A stretch of 64,000 nucleotides of DNA from Bufo bufo (taxonomy: Eukaryota; Chordata; Amphibia; Anura; Bufonidae): NCBI RefSeq assembly GCF_905171765.1, contig NC_053392.1, positions 39,693,114 to 39,757,113 of the forward strand. Reading direction: 5' to 3'. The translations under genes and the position numbers were made by a program. This document shows positions 42,815 to 55,100 of the stretch, piece after piece. Below the pieces are notes generated by a model. It made no database searches. It was not told the origin of the DNA and saw only the letters and a program-made list of their open reading frames with translations. The first letter of the stretch is position 1. Every line of letters starts with the position of its first letter.

Positions 42815-43024
42815 GGTAAGTTCTATTCTAGCTAACTATAGCTCTGCCGTGTTTGCTGCCACCTACTGGTGAACCAGGCACATTACATGAACATAACAGT
42901 TGCAAACATATTAGGAATGCACAGTGTATAGGACCTGGATAGAAATACATAAAATTTAGTTTTGTTAGACCATAAAAGACAGTAGCAGGGTGCAAGAGTG
43001 GTAACACCACTCTGGGGTGTTACA
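42815..43024 (-). repeat. Inverted copy of the 36398 LTR-like start
   Basis: On the minus strand it begins TGTAACACCCCAGAGTGGTG and follows 36398 for about 210 bp, past CAGCAAACACGGCAGAGC. Similarity fades toward about 42780. Confidence 0.75.
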
Positions 43025-43029
43025 GATGC

Positions 43030-43105
43030 AACAAGGACTGCATCTGTACTTTGCGGATCTGGCACTGCAAAATGGATACGATTGTGTGCATGAGGCCTAA
43101 CTCTG
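43030..43105. repeat. MITE end fragment
   Basis: CTTTGCGGATCTGGCACTGC and GTGTGCATGAGGCCTAA match ends of the 36170 and 8490 MITE-like sequences. Confidence 0.45.
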
Positions 43106-44899
43106 CGCTTCTGAGGAAATAATAAAGATGCATTGTTACTTTGCATATTTTGAAGGATGGGAATTAAAATGTACATCCAGTGAAAAACAAAAAGAATTGT
43201 GCTCTTAGGTCATATACAGGACCTCAGCGGAGCCTTTCTCTTCCAAGTTTTACCATTGGTAGTGTAGACCTCTCTTTCCTAATTCGATACCAGGAAATTA
43301 TCATTACCTACAGATACAGTAGAGCTGCAGCCCAGCTGCACCACTCCTATGGTCTATGGACAGAAGTGGTGCCCGTTTATTCTGGCTTTTCCTGGAATTA
43401 ATGTGTACCTATATATATTATATTTTTTTTTTTAAGTACTGATTGGTTCTGTCCCTTTAATTCTGTTCCCTTTTCTTATTACCATTCCGTGTAATGATGT
43501 GTCTTGTAAATCTAGTACCCATCCCCCATGGTGCTGATAAGACCACATTCCTGAGTGATCTCAGAGACATGTGTGATGTACACTGGAAGAGGGGCTAAAA
43601 GGTTTAAACTCTGTCACACACATACATTTGGGGGACTCCACCTTGAACTTCATCCTAGGTAGGATGTAAGTATTGATTTGCCCTATCTCTTGTATATCCT
43701 GGGGTGTTGGTCATGTTTTATAATGTGGTAGACAGGCATGTGTTATAGCAAGATCAATGGAGTCTCACCTCATTTAGGCTTGTGATATATTTACCTTTTA
43801 TTATTCTGTATGTGATTTATCTGTGTTATCGTATATTTAATCACACTTAGTAAATATATTTATTCACTTAGCCTGCGTACGCTTATTCATTCTCAAATCT
43901 TTTGAATTCACGTTTTATGACACTATAGCAAACAACTTCTGATGTGACGGACATGTATAGATGGCGGTCAGTGCACTGTCACCCCCAAAGCTCTAACACA
44001 AAGGGCTTTGGTCATTCAGCAGAGAGCCTTGACCCTTCTGCTTCATTTAGCATAGATGACTTCAATAGAAGACGAAAATGCAACAGTCCAATACTGTTTA
44101 TAATGATAAGGTGCAATAAAACATAACGTTATCACATATCAGAAATGCTCTGAACCACTTTAAAGATCTAAAAATCATCGGAGTACTGATTTCCCCCAGA
44201 GGCAGTAGTGCATTTCAAATGTCGACCTGCGGGGTGCTGCATATTCAGTTTCCTCTGCAGTGTTTTATATCTGCAGTCCATCGTCCAGACGTCATCATGT
44301 AACCTTGGTGTGTAAAACACCATCTCGAAAGGGCAAGCCAGCCAAGATATGAAATGGGGTACATTTATCATTTTGTATGATACTTCATCTTGCGCTGTGT
44401 TGTCGGTGCCTTGTCATTCACAGATTCCTATTTATTTCCATGTATTTTTAACCGCAAATAGCTTTCATCTGTTACATGTGTCGATGTAGGAAGCATGCAA
44501 CTTACGAGATCCAATTATGACTTACAAGAAATGGTGCCAATATCTCACGTGTTGTAGATAACACCGCAGATACTGCTCAATGTTCAGGAATAAGACAACT
44601 GCAAATATGGATATAAAAATGGTAATTTATTAGGCCACTTTGCTAATTGTGTTACCGGATAGACTATTTTCTTTCATTGTTTAGACAAATGTATAATGTG
44701 AAATTAACTGAAGGTTGAAGAGGATGGCAAAAGTCTGACCAGTGTTCTTGTAGTCTGTGAATTTCATTGGGTCACATCCTGGTAAAGGTGTCCTGCTTTT
44801 CCACAACAAGCTGTAGTCTTATTAAGCTCCATTTTGCCATACCATGCATATAAGGGTTTTATTTACCCCGGATCGTTAAGTGGTCATTAAGGGGCCTTA
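43106..44899. other. No gene
   Basis: The stretch is AT-rich, with only short open frames lacking domain features. No repeat could be assigned. Confidence 0.55.
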
Positions 44900-45105
44900 G
44901 GGTCCATTCACACGTCCGTAGTGTATTGCGGATCCGCAATACACTCGGCCGTCACCCCCATAGAAATGCCTATTCTTGTTCGCAATTGCGGACAAGAATA
45001 GGACATATTCTATTTTTTTCCGGAGCCGCAGTCCGCATCCATTCCGTCCCCATAGAGAATGAATGGGTCCGCACCCGTTCCGCAATTACTGACGTGTGAA
45101 TGGAG
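44900..45105. mobile_element. MITE with 5-bp flanks
   Basis: The ends GGGTCCATTCACACGTC and GACGTGTGAATGGAG pair, and CCTTA flanks both sides (44895-44899 and 45106-45110). Inside, TGTATTGCGGATCCGCAATACA and GTCCGCAATTGCGGAC are further palindromes. Confidence 0.7.
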
Positions 45106-45110
45106 CCTTA

Positions 45111-45513
45111 TTCTAGGCCACCACCAGGAATAAGTGCTGCATCGGTTTCCCAAGCAACGGAGAGCAGGAGCTCAGTTCCTGGATCGGCAGAAGGGCAGAT
45201 CCTGGATGGTTAACTCCTTAGATTGCATGGTTAGACCATGACATCTAAATGGTTTCAGAGGAAAGGAGCACCCTCTGTCAGGCATCGGTACACGCTGTGT
45301 GCCGATGTTTGTACATGGCAGCTGATGGTCCAATGAAGGACCACAAACCTGCCCTCTGTATATGCCCTATTAGATGTATACGCCAGAGGCACATCTTGAT
45401 AGTGTCTGTCAGTATCCCACTAAGATTATAATACACTGTACTACATAACTAATACAGTGTATTATGTGAGCGATCAAAGGTGTCAAAGTGCACACCTTTT
45501 TTTCCAATCAGCT
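45111..45513. other. No recognisable feature
   Basis: This is the approach to the 48-bp array. No coding or structured element could be supported. Confidence 0.55.
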
Positions 45514-46889
45514 AGTGTTTCTGCCTCTTATAGACAGCAGTGCAGCTTGTGGCTCATCACCAGTGTTTCTGCTTCTCATAGACAGCAGTGCAGCTTGTGG
45601 CTCATCACCAGTGTTTCTGCCTCTCATAGACAGCAGTGCAGTCTGTGGCTCATCACTAGTGTTCCTGCCTCTCATAGACAGCAGTGCAGTCTGTGGCTCA
45701 TCGCTAGTGTTTTTACCTCTCATAGACATCAGTGCAGCCTGTGGCTCATCACTAGTGTTTCTGCCTCTCATAGACAGCAGTGGAGTCTGTGGCCTCACCG
45801 CTAGTGTTTCTGCTTCTCATAGACAGGAGTGCAGTCTGTGGCTCATCACTAGTGTTTCTACCTCTCATAGACAGCAGTGCAGTCTGTGGCTCATCACTAG
45901 TGTTTCTGCCTCTCATAGACAGCAGTGCAGTCTGTGGCTCATCACTAGTGTTTCTACCTCTCATAGACAGCAGTGCAGTCTGTGGCTCATCACTAGTGTT
46001 TCTGCCTCTCATAGACAGCAGTGCAGTCTGTGGCTCATCACTAGTGTTTCTGCCTCTCATAGACAGCAGTGCAGTCTGTGGCTCATCACTAGTGTTTCTG
46101 CCTCTCATAGACAGCAGTGCAGTCTGTGGCTCATCACTAGTGTTTCTACCTCTCATAGACAGCAGTGCAGTCTGTGGCTCATCACCAGTGTTTCTGCTTC
46201 TCATAGACAGGAGTGCAGTCTGTGGCTCATCACTAGTGTTTCTGCTTCTCATAGACAGCAGTGCAGTCTGTGGCTCATCACTAGTGTTTATACCTCTCAT
46301 AGACAGCAGTGCAGCCTGTGGCTCATCACTAGTGTTTCTACCTCTCATAGACAGCAGTGCAGCCTGTGGCTCATCACTAGTGTTTCTACCTCTCATAGAC
46401 AGCAGTGCAGTCTGTGGCTCATCACTAGTGTTTCTGCCTCTCATAGACAGCAGTGCAGTCTGTGGCTCATCACTAGTGTTTCTGCCTCTCATAGACAGCA
46501 GTGCAGTCTGTGGCTCATCACTAGTGTTTCTACCTCTCATAGGCAACAGTGCAGTCTGTGGCTCATCACTAGTGTTTCTGCCTCTCATAGACAGCAGTGC
46601 AGTCTGTGGCTCATCACTAGTGTTTCTGCTTCTCATAGACAGAAGTGCAGTCTGTGGCTCATCACCAGTGTTTCTGCCTCTCATAGACAGCAGTGCAGTC
46701 TGTGGCTCATCACTAGTTTTTCTACCTCTCATAGACAGCAGTGCAGTCTGTGGCTCATCACTAGTGTTCCTGCCTCTCATAGACAGCAGTGCAGTCTGTG
46801 GCTCATCACTAGTGTTCCTGCCTCTCATAGACAGCAGTGCAGTCTGTGGCTCAACGCTAGTGTTTCTGCTTCTCATAGACAGCAGTGCA
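45514..46889. repeat. 48-bp tandem array, left part
   Basis: About 28 head-to-tail units of type GTGCAGTCTGTGGCTCATCA-CTAGTGTTTC-TGCCTCTCATAGACAGCA. The first few units are the most diverged (CTTATAGACAG, GCAGCTTGTGG), as expected at an array edge. A 49-bp variant (GTGGCCTCACCGC) lies at about 45790. The array stops at the Ngaro element and resumes beyond it. Confidence 0.97.
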
Positions 46890-47314
46890 TGACAGGGTAC
46901 TGGTTATTCCCACTCGACCCCCCCTTATTTCCTCAGGCTGCCCTCCACACACCATTCTGCCTCTTACTACCCCTCCAACTTTCTTCCCTTCAAATAAAAA
47001 CCGACACATGGATGGAATAAATTGGCCACAGCAGCCTTTTATTAAACAAACATACATATAAATTAACCCCACATTAACCTAACCCAGGGGGAGGTCCTTG
47101 AAGCCCTAAACCTTGCCGGGGTGGCCGACCTTACATCCAGCCGTTGCACCTTAGCTCGGAAGCACCACGGTTGACTCACCCCAACAATCCTGCCACAGCC
47201 GCCAACCAACCATGGGAGTCCAGCCCCCACCGTGGGGCCCTCCCATCCTCGTCCTCTGATAAACCCACCGACTCCAAGGACCTCCCACCGCAACCAAAGC
47301 CTAGGCTTGACCTC

Positions 47315-47965
47315 TTAAGCCTTGGCTCCCCTCCAAACCCGCACTGCAACCTCCATGCCTTCCTGTAAGGCCAAACACCACATGTCTATACCTAGCGCAT
47401 TTAGGTGAACACCATCACTGCGGCAATAACCACCAACACCCTTCTCCAGCTCCCGGTGCCTGACCGCCAACGCCCCATTCCTGGCCATAAACCTACCTAT
47501 TGACCTATTTGCCTTCACCCGCGCCGTATTCACACCCTCAACCGAGCGCGCCCCCCTCCAAGCCATCCACGGCACCATGTCCGACCAGACCGTCACCATG
47601 CCCGGGTAGAGGGACCACAATCTGAGCAGATCAAATTTAACATCCCTCACCAACTCCCGTGAAGGACGCGCACAAAGATCATTGCCCCCCACGTGCAAGA
47701 CAAGTACGTCCGGAGCCCTATCCTGCTTCACAAACCGGTGGAATTCCGGCAACATTCCTTTCCACATCATGCCCCGCCTGCCAATCCACCTTACCACCGC
47801 CACTTCCCGCGCGAAACCGAGCTGCTGACCATCAGGCCGAACTGCCGCCCGGAATGCCCCCCAGAAAACGTAGGAGTGCCCTAGCACCCAAACCAACACC
47901 GGACCGGAACCTGTAACGAAAAACAAAAACATAACAGAACCACAAACGATTAGCCGACCACCCAC
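47315..47965 (-). CDS. SGNH hydrolase-like protein of the Ngaro element
   Basis: The minus-strand frame covers about 216 codons; an ATG 11 codons in is a better start than the GTG at 47965. All SGNH blocks are visible: GHS (block I nucleophile Ser), GGND (block III), and DGVHL near the C-terminus (the Asp-x-x-His pair). SGNH enzymes are esterases or lipases. Their role in Ngaro elements is not known. The frame is uninterrupted, unlike the other genes of this element. It follows the recombinase stop (47996) closely, so it is probably on the same transcript. Confidence 0.82.
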   Translation of the reverse strand: MGGRLIVCGSVMFLFFVTGSGPVLVWVLGHSYVFWGAFRAAVRPDGQQLGFAREVAVVRWIGRRGMMWKGMLPEFHRFVKQDRAPDVLVLHVGGNDLCARPSRELVRDVKFDLLRLWSLYPGMVTVWSDMVPWMAWRGARSVEGVNTARVKANRSIGRFMARNGALAVRHRELEKGVGGYCRSDGVHLNALGIDMWCLALQEGMEVAVRVWRGAKA

Positions 47966-47995
47966 ATCCTACACAAAAATTACTCCACAACAAAG

Positions 47996-48961
47996 TCACC
48001 ACCCCCCAAGCCCCTCCAGGCGCACATAAGACCTAAATTGCACTGATTCCCATCTCCCAATCTTCTTGATGACCTCCTCCCCTGAACCCCATCTAGCCGC
48101 ACCTATTCAAAAGGAATGGCTAGCATATTCCGCATCCCCCAAACCCAACCGAACTAAGCACCGTCTGAACACTGCCGTGAACTGGAACCTTGACAGAAAA
48201 GAACCGTCAGCATGCACCAACAGGGGAGCCACCACCCCGCCCCATTCACCACCGTAATCCCGCAAGCAACGCACAGGACACATCTCACAATCCGGGTCAC
48301 TAAATAACACCACCCGCTTGCCTCTACCCTTCACATCGGTCTTGGACCGCCGCAAAACTAGCACCACCCGATCCAAAAAAACATCCACATCTTCACGCAA
48401 CAGGCCCCCCAACCTATCCGTCGCCGGGCAGACCAGCTCCCCCAATCTCAATGCCCCAAAAAAGGCTAGCGAAAAATCCAAGCGGAACAAACGAACCTCC
48501 CACAGCGATGCGCACACCTCCGTCAACGCCCCACCTAACCGCAACAACATAAAAAACGACACCGGGCGGCGAGAATCCTTCCCCGTACCGACCCTACGCC
48601 ACCCCTTTAACGCCCTCCTCACCAAAAAAGCCTTTGTAACGTCGACCATGCCCCGTAAACGAAACCCAAAAGCCACACCCGCGATTCAACTATTCATTTT
48701 TGTGACAGACCATCCATCCTCCCTACAGTGCCCAATAAACAACAAGAGGGGAATCTCAAAATCCTCCCGGTTCCCCACCCCCAACCTCGCCTTCCACTCT
48801 TCCCACCCCCGCCAAGCTCCCGCATACTTATCCCACGTCTCAGGCGCCAAGGATGAACGGATCAAGCTTATAACTGCGGCTCCAGGACTTCCCAAATCCC
48901 CGCCGGACACTCCAGGCCCACCTCCGCTGCACCAGGAGCCAGCTGGCGGAAACGGTCCCAC
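47996..48961 (-). pseudogene. Ngaro tyrosine recombinase, two stops
   Basis: It joins DNA ends during integration. The N-terminal core-binding part is at 48961-48689 (IRSSLAPETWDKYAGAW, FIGHCREDG). The catalytic part shows the first Arg region (GALRLGELV), the RRSKTD block, HSF and GRWESVQFRSYVR with the nucleophile Tyr. TGA stops at 48686-48688 and 48107-48109 interrupt it. The second stands where the family has Arg after HSF, so catalysis is lost. The frame continues between and after the stops to TGA at 47996. Confidence 0.88.
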
Positions 48962-50613
48962 TGCGAACGAGAGAGGGCGTCAGCAATACAGTTATCCACC
49001 CCGGGCACATGAACTGCCACAACCCATGCATTAAGTATCAGACGTTCCAGCACCAACTTCTGTAGAAGCCGCACAACCAATGGTGAAGAAGCCGACAAAC
49101 TGTTAATTGATTGCACGACCCCCAAATTGTCGTAGTGGAACCGAATCGTCTTGTTACGAAACATGTCCCCCCACAACATCACCGCCACCACAATCGGAAA
49201 CAGCTCCAATAACGCCAAATTGCGCACCCATCCCTTACCAACCCAACTGTCCGGCCACTTCCCCGCGCACCACTGGCCACCCAAATAAACTCCAAACCCA
49301 CAACACCCCACTGCATCGGAAAACAATTCAAAATCAAACGAGCTAACATCATCCATGAACAAGGAACGTCCATTATACTGTTCCAAAAACATACCCCAAA
49401 CCTTCAGGTCCACCTTCAACTCCCGACCCAACCTAACAAAATGATGAGGCGCCCGAACTCCCCCCGTGGCCCCCGCCAGCCTCCTACAGAAAATCCTCCC
49501 CATAGGCATAACCCGACATGCAAAATTAAGCTTCCCCAGAAGAGACTGCAATTCCCTCAATTTGATTTTTGACAACCTCCCCGCCCTCACCACTTCCTGT
49601 CTAAGGTCCTCCACCTTGTCCAATTGCAGTCTGCACTCCAATCTCCCAGAATCGATTACTATTCCTATGAAGCTCAATTCCGTAGCCGGACCCACCGTCT
49701 TCTCCCCCGCCAACGGAACCCCAAACGCCTCAAACAATGCAAACAATGTGTGCAACAAAACTGAACAAATCCGAGACTGGGCCAGACCCACACAAAGGAA
49801 ATCGTCCAAATAGTGGATGACCGACTCGCACCCCGACGCTACCCGCACTGCCCATTCCAAAAAAGAACTAAACGCCTCAAAGTATGCGCACGATAAGGAG
49901 CACCCCATCGGTAAACAACGGTCCACGAAAAAAACCCCGTTCCAAAAACACCCCAACAGATGCAGGCTATCGGGATGTACTGGCAAAAGTCTAAACGCCG
50001 CCTCAATATCGGTCTTTGCCATCAGCGCTCCCCGTCCACACCTCTTCACCAATGCCACTGCCGCGTCAAACTACGTATAGACCACGGAACACATCGCCGG
50101 GTCGATACCATCATTGACCGACGTTCCCTTAGGGAAGGACAAATGGTGAATGAGCCGGAATTTATTAACCTCCTTCTTTGGAACCACCCCCAAGGGCGAC
50201 AAACGCAATGCGGCTAAAGGGCCCGCCATCCTGCCTAACCTAACTTCTTTTTCCAATTTTTCCGTGACTACCCCCAGGTGCTCCATAGCCGACCGCAAAT
50301 TTTTTCTAACCAAAACAGCGTCGGACAGAACAAACGGAATCCAAAAACCCGACGCGAACCCATCTCTCAACAACTCCGCCGCTCCCCTATCCGGATACCT
50401 ATCGAGGTGCGGAACCATCCTTGCTAGCCGCACCGGCGTCTCCCCCTTTTCCAGAGTTATCCCCTCCCCTTTGCCTCCCCCCTTTAAAACATCTCGCTGC
50501 TCCACGAGCCCCCCCGCAAGTTGAGCACTCGTGCTTAAACTTGCACTTTGCCCCGAACGTGCATCCCCCCTCATTAAACAGGAAGCACAGCCCCTTTGCG
50601 GATGCTGTCGCAA
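48868..50613 (-). pseudogene. Ngaro reverse transcriptase-RNase H, one stop
   Basis: It copies the element RNA. The frame is open from 50613 and overlaps the end of Gag. The RT fingers region (GVVPKKEVNKFRLIHHLSF) precedes a TAG at 50071-50073. After it in the same frame come KTDIEAAFRLLPVHP, YLDDFL (palm) and RNase H blocks FSDAVGCCGFG and VPGVDNCIADALSRS. Only the one stop separates it from an intact frame. Confidence 0.9.
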
Positions 50614-52021
50614 AACCTGACTGGCCTCCTCCCCCCACCTCCCCCCGAAAGGACTGTCCCCCTCTTACCGGCGCTGTTACTTTCAACCACAACGCAATAT
50701 CTTTGTGGTCCCACCGGATCCCTTGCCGCACCGCCGTGCGCTGCCGGAACTGCTCATCGTAGCGCAGCCAAGCCAGCCCCCATACACTCGATGGGCCTCC
50801 CCTATTGCGTCCAAATAACAAAAAAGAGCGGAACAACATTCCGGCTCTTTCTCCCCTATAACACTAGCCAGGATCGCAAACGCCTGCAACCAATTCGCAA
50901 ACGTGCGCGGTATTAACCGATGTCTCCGCTTTTCCTCCTCTTCTTTTTTTCCCTCATCCTTCCTTACCCTATCAAGATTAAACTTCTCAAGAGGGAGCAG
51001 GTAAAAAATATTCACATACTCCCCCTTCCAAATCCCATCCCTCACCTCCTGTTTTAGGTGCGCCCCCAGCGGCCCCTCAAAACAAACATATACCTCACCT
51101 TTTGCCCGGTCATCTAACCGTGACTCCCCCGCCTCCCCCACTCTGCCGGCCTGAGTCTGCACTGACACACTGGTAGCCCGCACGTCCGATACAGTCCCCC
51201 CTCCGCTCTGTACCCCACTAGGACCCGCAAACGCCCCCCAAGCCGGCAGCGGTGACAGGCCCCCGCCCCCCAGCTGGCCGCGAGACCCGCCAAACCCCCC
51301 AGCAACTGCCCTAAGCCTCTACTCAAATCAAGGTGGGCCCCCCCACCTCCACCCCCAGCCCCTGCCAAACTAGCCCCCAACTGTACTAATGGTCCCCAAG
51401 GCGTCTCACCTGGCTGCGTGGGTGCTGTGACCCCACCAGCCGCAGGTCCTGCATCCAGATGAGCTGATCTTTGCGCCGATCCTCCAGGGGCATCTTCCTC
51501 CAGGCGTCGCACCCCTCCATTAGCCGTGGAACCGCTCTTCTGGAAGTCACCGCCGAGAGCCTGCAGCCTCCTCCCTCGTGGCCTGCAGCAGCTCCGCCAT
51601 GCTCTCCACCGCTCCCTCGCTGAGAGGCCACAGTCCCCACTCCATGGACTGGGCCTGCTGTACCGGGTCCCGCCTCCACACGCCGACCATCACGCCGGGC
51701 AGGCCTGGCACAGCCTGCAGCAGAGCTCCGCCGCTGAGCAGGGTTCCTCCCACGCCTGGGCGTCCGGGGAGGCACAGGTACCGACAGCCCCAGGCGTGGA
51801 GGGTCCCTTGAGGGGCTCCTTCTTCAGCGCTGAGCCCTAGGGGGCGCCATCTCAGGACTGAGGCGCGCCGGCGGTACGTACCACTGCGGCCGGGATGTCC
51901 GAGGCAGAGACAAAGCGGGAGCCTCTGCCACCCCCTGCAGCAGCTCCTGGACCCGACCCTGCAGCCAGTCTTCACCCTTCTCGGCCGCCGCTGCTCTCAG
52001 CTGAGAGATAATCACCTCCAT
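50399..52021 (-). pseudogene. Ngaro/DIRS-type Gag, frameshifted
   Basis: ATG at 52019-52021 begins MEVIISQLRAAAAEKG. The middle (about 51900-51183) is broken into several frames. From 51183 the conserved part appears: YVNIFYLLPLEKFNL, LIPRTFANWLQAFAILASVI. A one-base shift at about 50768 leads to AWLRYDEQFRQR and then a Cys/His cluster (CFLFNEGGCTFGAKCKFKH, CSTCGG). This cluster probably binds RNA and is typical of DIRS-order Gag. Confidence 0.82.
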
Positions 52022-52142
52022 GATGTTTCCGGATGGCGGTCAGTACACACCAAAATGGCCCCTCTCTCCAGCCTCGCTCCCCGTTTTAACCCCTTGTCAT
52101 GTTCGCCTCCCCCTATGCTGCGCCCTCAGTCCGGCTCCTTCT

Positions 52143-55100
52143 GTCTGTGGCTCATCACTAGTGTTTATACCTCTCATAGACAGCAGTGCAGTCTGTGGCT
52201 CATCACTAGTGTTTCTACCTCTCATAGACAGCAGTGCAGTCTGTGGCTCATCACTAGTGTTTCTGCCTCTCATAGACAGCAGTGCAGTCTGTGGCTCATC
52301 ACTAGTGTTTCTACCTCTCATAGACAGCAGTGCAGTCTGTGGCTCACCACTAGTGTTTCTACCTCTCATAGACAGCAGTGCAGTCTGTGGCTCATCACTA
52401 GTGTTTCTGCCTCTCATAGACAGCAGTGCAGCCTGTGGCTCATCACTAGTGTTTCTGCCCCTCATAGACAGCAGTGCAGCCTGTGGCTCATCACTAGTGT
52501 TTCTGCCTCTCATAGACAGCAGTGCAGTCTGTGGCTCATCACTAGTGTTTATACCTCTCATAGACAGCAGTGCAGTCTGTGGCTCATCACTAGTGTTTCT
52601 GCCTCTCATAGACAGCAGTGCAGTCTGTGGCTCACCACTAGTGTTTCTACCTCTCATAGACAGCAGTGCAGTCTGTGGCTCATCACTAGTGTTTCTGCCT
52701 CTCATAGACAGCAGTGCAGCCTGTGGCTCATCACTAGTGTTTCTGCCTCTCATAGACAGCAGTGCAGTCTGTGGCTCATCACTAGTGTTTCTACCTCTCA
52801 TAGACAGCAGTGTAGTCTGTGGTTCATCGCTAGTGTTTATACCTCTCATAGACGACAGTGCAGTCTGTGGCTCATCGCTAGTGTTTCTGCCTCTCATAGA
52901 CAGCAGTGCAGTCTGTGGCTCATCACTAGTGTTTCTGCCTCTCATAGACAGCAGTGCAGCCTGTGGCTCATCACTAGTGTTTCTGCCTCTCATAGACAGC
53001 AGTGCAGTCTGTGGCTCATCACTAGTGTTTCTGCCCCTCATAGACAGCAGTGCAGCCTGTGGCTCATCACTAGTGTTTCTACCTCTCATAGACAGCAGTG
53101 CAGCCTGTGGCTCATCACTAGTGTTTATACCTCTCATAGACAGCAGTGCAGCCTGTGGCTCATCACTAGTGTTTCTGCCTCTCATAGACAGCAGTGCAGT
53201 CTGTGGCTCATCACTAGTGTTTCTACCTCTCATAGACAGCAGTGTAGTCTGTGGTTCATCGCTAGTGTTCCTACCTCTCATAGACAGCAGTGCAGTCTGT
53301 GGCTCATCACTAGTGTTTCTGCCTCTCATAGACAGCAGTGCAGTCTGTGGCTCACCACTAGTGTTTCTACCTCTCATAGACAGCAGTGCAGTCTGTGGCT
53401 CATCACTAGTGTTTCTGCCTCTCATAGACAGCAGTGCAGCCTGTGGCTCATCACTAGTGTTTCTGCCCCTCATAGACAGCAGTGCAGCCTGTGGCTCATC
53501 ACTAGTGTTTCTGCCTCTCATAGACAGCAGTGCAGTCTGTGGCTCATCACTAGTGTTTCTGCCCCTCATAGACAGCAGTGCAGCCTGTGGCTCATCACTA
53601 GTGTTTCTACCTCTCATAGACAGCAGTGCAGCCTGTGGCTCATCACTAGTGTTTCTGCCTCTCATAGACAGCAGTGCAGTCTGTGGCTCATCACTAGTGT
53701 TTCTACCTCTCATAGACAGCAGTGCAGTCTGTGGCTCATCACTAGTGTTTCTGCCTCTCATAGACAGCAGTGCAGCCTGTGGCTCATCACTAGTGTTTCT
53801 GCCTCTCATAGACAGCAGTGCAGTCTGTGGCTCATCACTAGTGTTTCTACCTCTCATAGACAGCAGTGTAGTCTGTGGTTCATCGCTAGTGTTTATACCT
53901 CTCATAGACGACAGTGCAGTCTGTGGCTCATCGCTAGTGTTTCTACCTCTCATAGACAGCAGTGCAGTCTGAGGCTCATCACTAGTGTTTCTGCCTCTCA
54001 TAGACAGCAGTGCAGTCTGTGGCTCATCTCTAGTGTTTCTACCTCTCATAGACAGCAGTGCAGTCTGTGGCTCATCACTAGTGTTTCTGCCTCTCATAGA
54101 CAGCAGTGCAGTCTGTGGCCTCACCGCTAGTGTTTCTACCTCTCATAGACAGCAGTGCAGCCTGTGGCTCATCACTAGTGTTTCTGCCTCTCATAGACAG
54201 CAGTGCAGCCTGTGGCTCATCACTAGTGTTTCTGCCTCTCATAGACAGCAGTGCAGTCTGTGGCTCATCACTAGTGTTTCTGCCTCTCATAGACAGCAGT
54301 GCAGTCTGTGGCCTCACCGCTAGTGTTTCTACCTCTCATAGACAGCAGTGCAGTCTGTGGCTCATCACTAGTGTTTCTGCCTCTCATAGACGGCAGTGCA
54401 GTCTGTGGCTCATCACTAGTGTTTCTACCTCTCATAGACAGCAGTGCAGCCTGTGGCTCATCACTAGTGTTTCTGCCTCTCATAGACAGCAGTGCAGTCT
54501 GTGGCTCATCACTAGTGTTTCTGCCTCTCATAGACAGCAGTGCAGTCTGTGGCTCACCACTAGTGTTTCTACCTCTCATAGACAGCAGTGCAGTCTGTGG
54601 CTCATCACTAGTGTTTCTGCCTCTCATAGACAGCAGTGCAGCCTGTGGCTCATCACTAGTGTTTCTGCCTCTCATAGACAGCAGTGCAGTCTGTGGCTCA
54701 TCACTAGTGTTTCTACCTCTCATAGACAGCAGTGTAGTCTGTGGTTCATCGCTAGTGTTTATACCTCTCATAGACGACAGTGCAGTCTGTGGCTCATCGC
54801 TAGTGTTTCTGCCTCTCATAGACAGCAGTGCAGTCTGTGGCTCATCACTAGTGTTTCTGCCTCTCATAGACAGCAGTGCAGTCTGTGGCTCATCTCTAGT
54901 GTTTCTACCTCTCATAGACAGCAGTGCAGCCTGTGGCTCATCACTAGTGTTTCTGCCTCTCATAGACAGCAGTGCAGTCTGTGGCTCATCACTAGTGTTT
55001 CTGCCTCTCATAGACAGCAGTGCAGCCTGTGGCTCATCACTAGTGTTTCTGCCTCTCATAGACAGCAGTGCAGTCTGTGGCTCATCACTAGTGTTTCTGC

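Larger units (their letters stand above)
46890..52142 (-). mobile_element. Ngaro-type tyrosine-recombinase retrotransposon
   Basis: A 5.25-kb element lies within the 48-bp array. On the minus strand it carries Gag, RT-RNase H, tyrosine recombinase and an SGNH hydrolase, the set reported for vertebrate Ngaro elements of the DIRS order. The array unit resumes at the same phase (GTGCA | GTCTGTGG) with no duplication, as expected for recombinase-mediated integration. I could not make out the terminal split repeats by eye. Confidence 0.85.

Noticed and set aside
48318..49034. Plus-strand 238-codon frame opposite the recombinase
   Set aside because: It is the antisense shadow of the Ngaro recombinase and RT ends.
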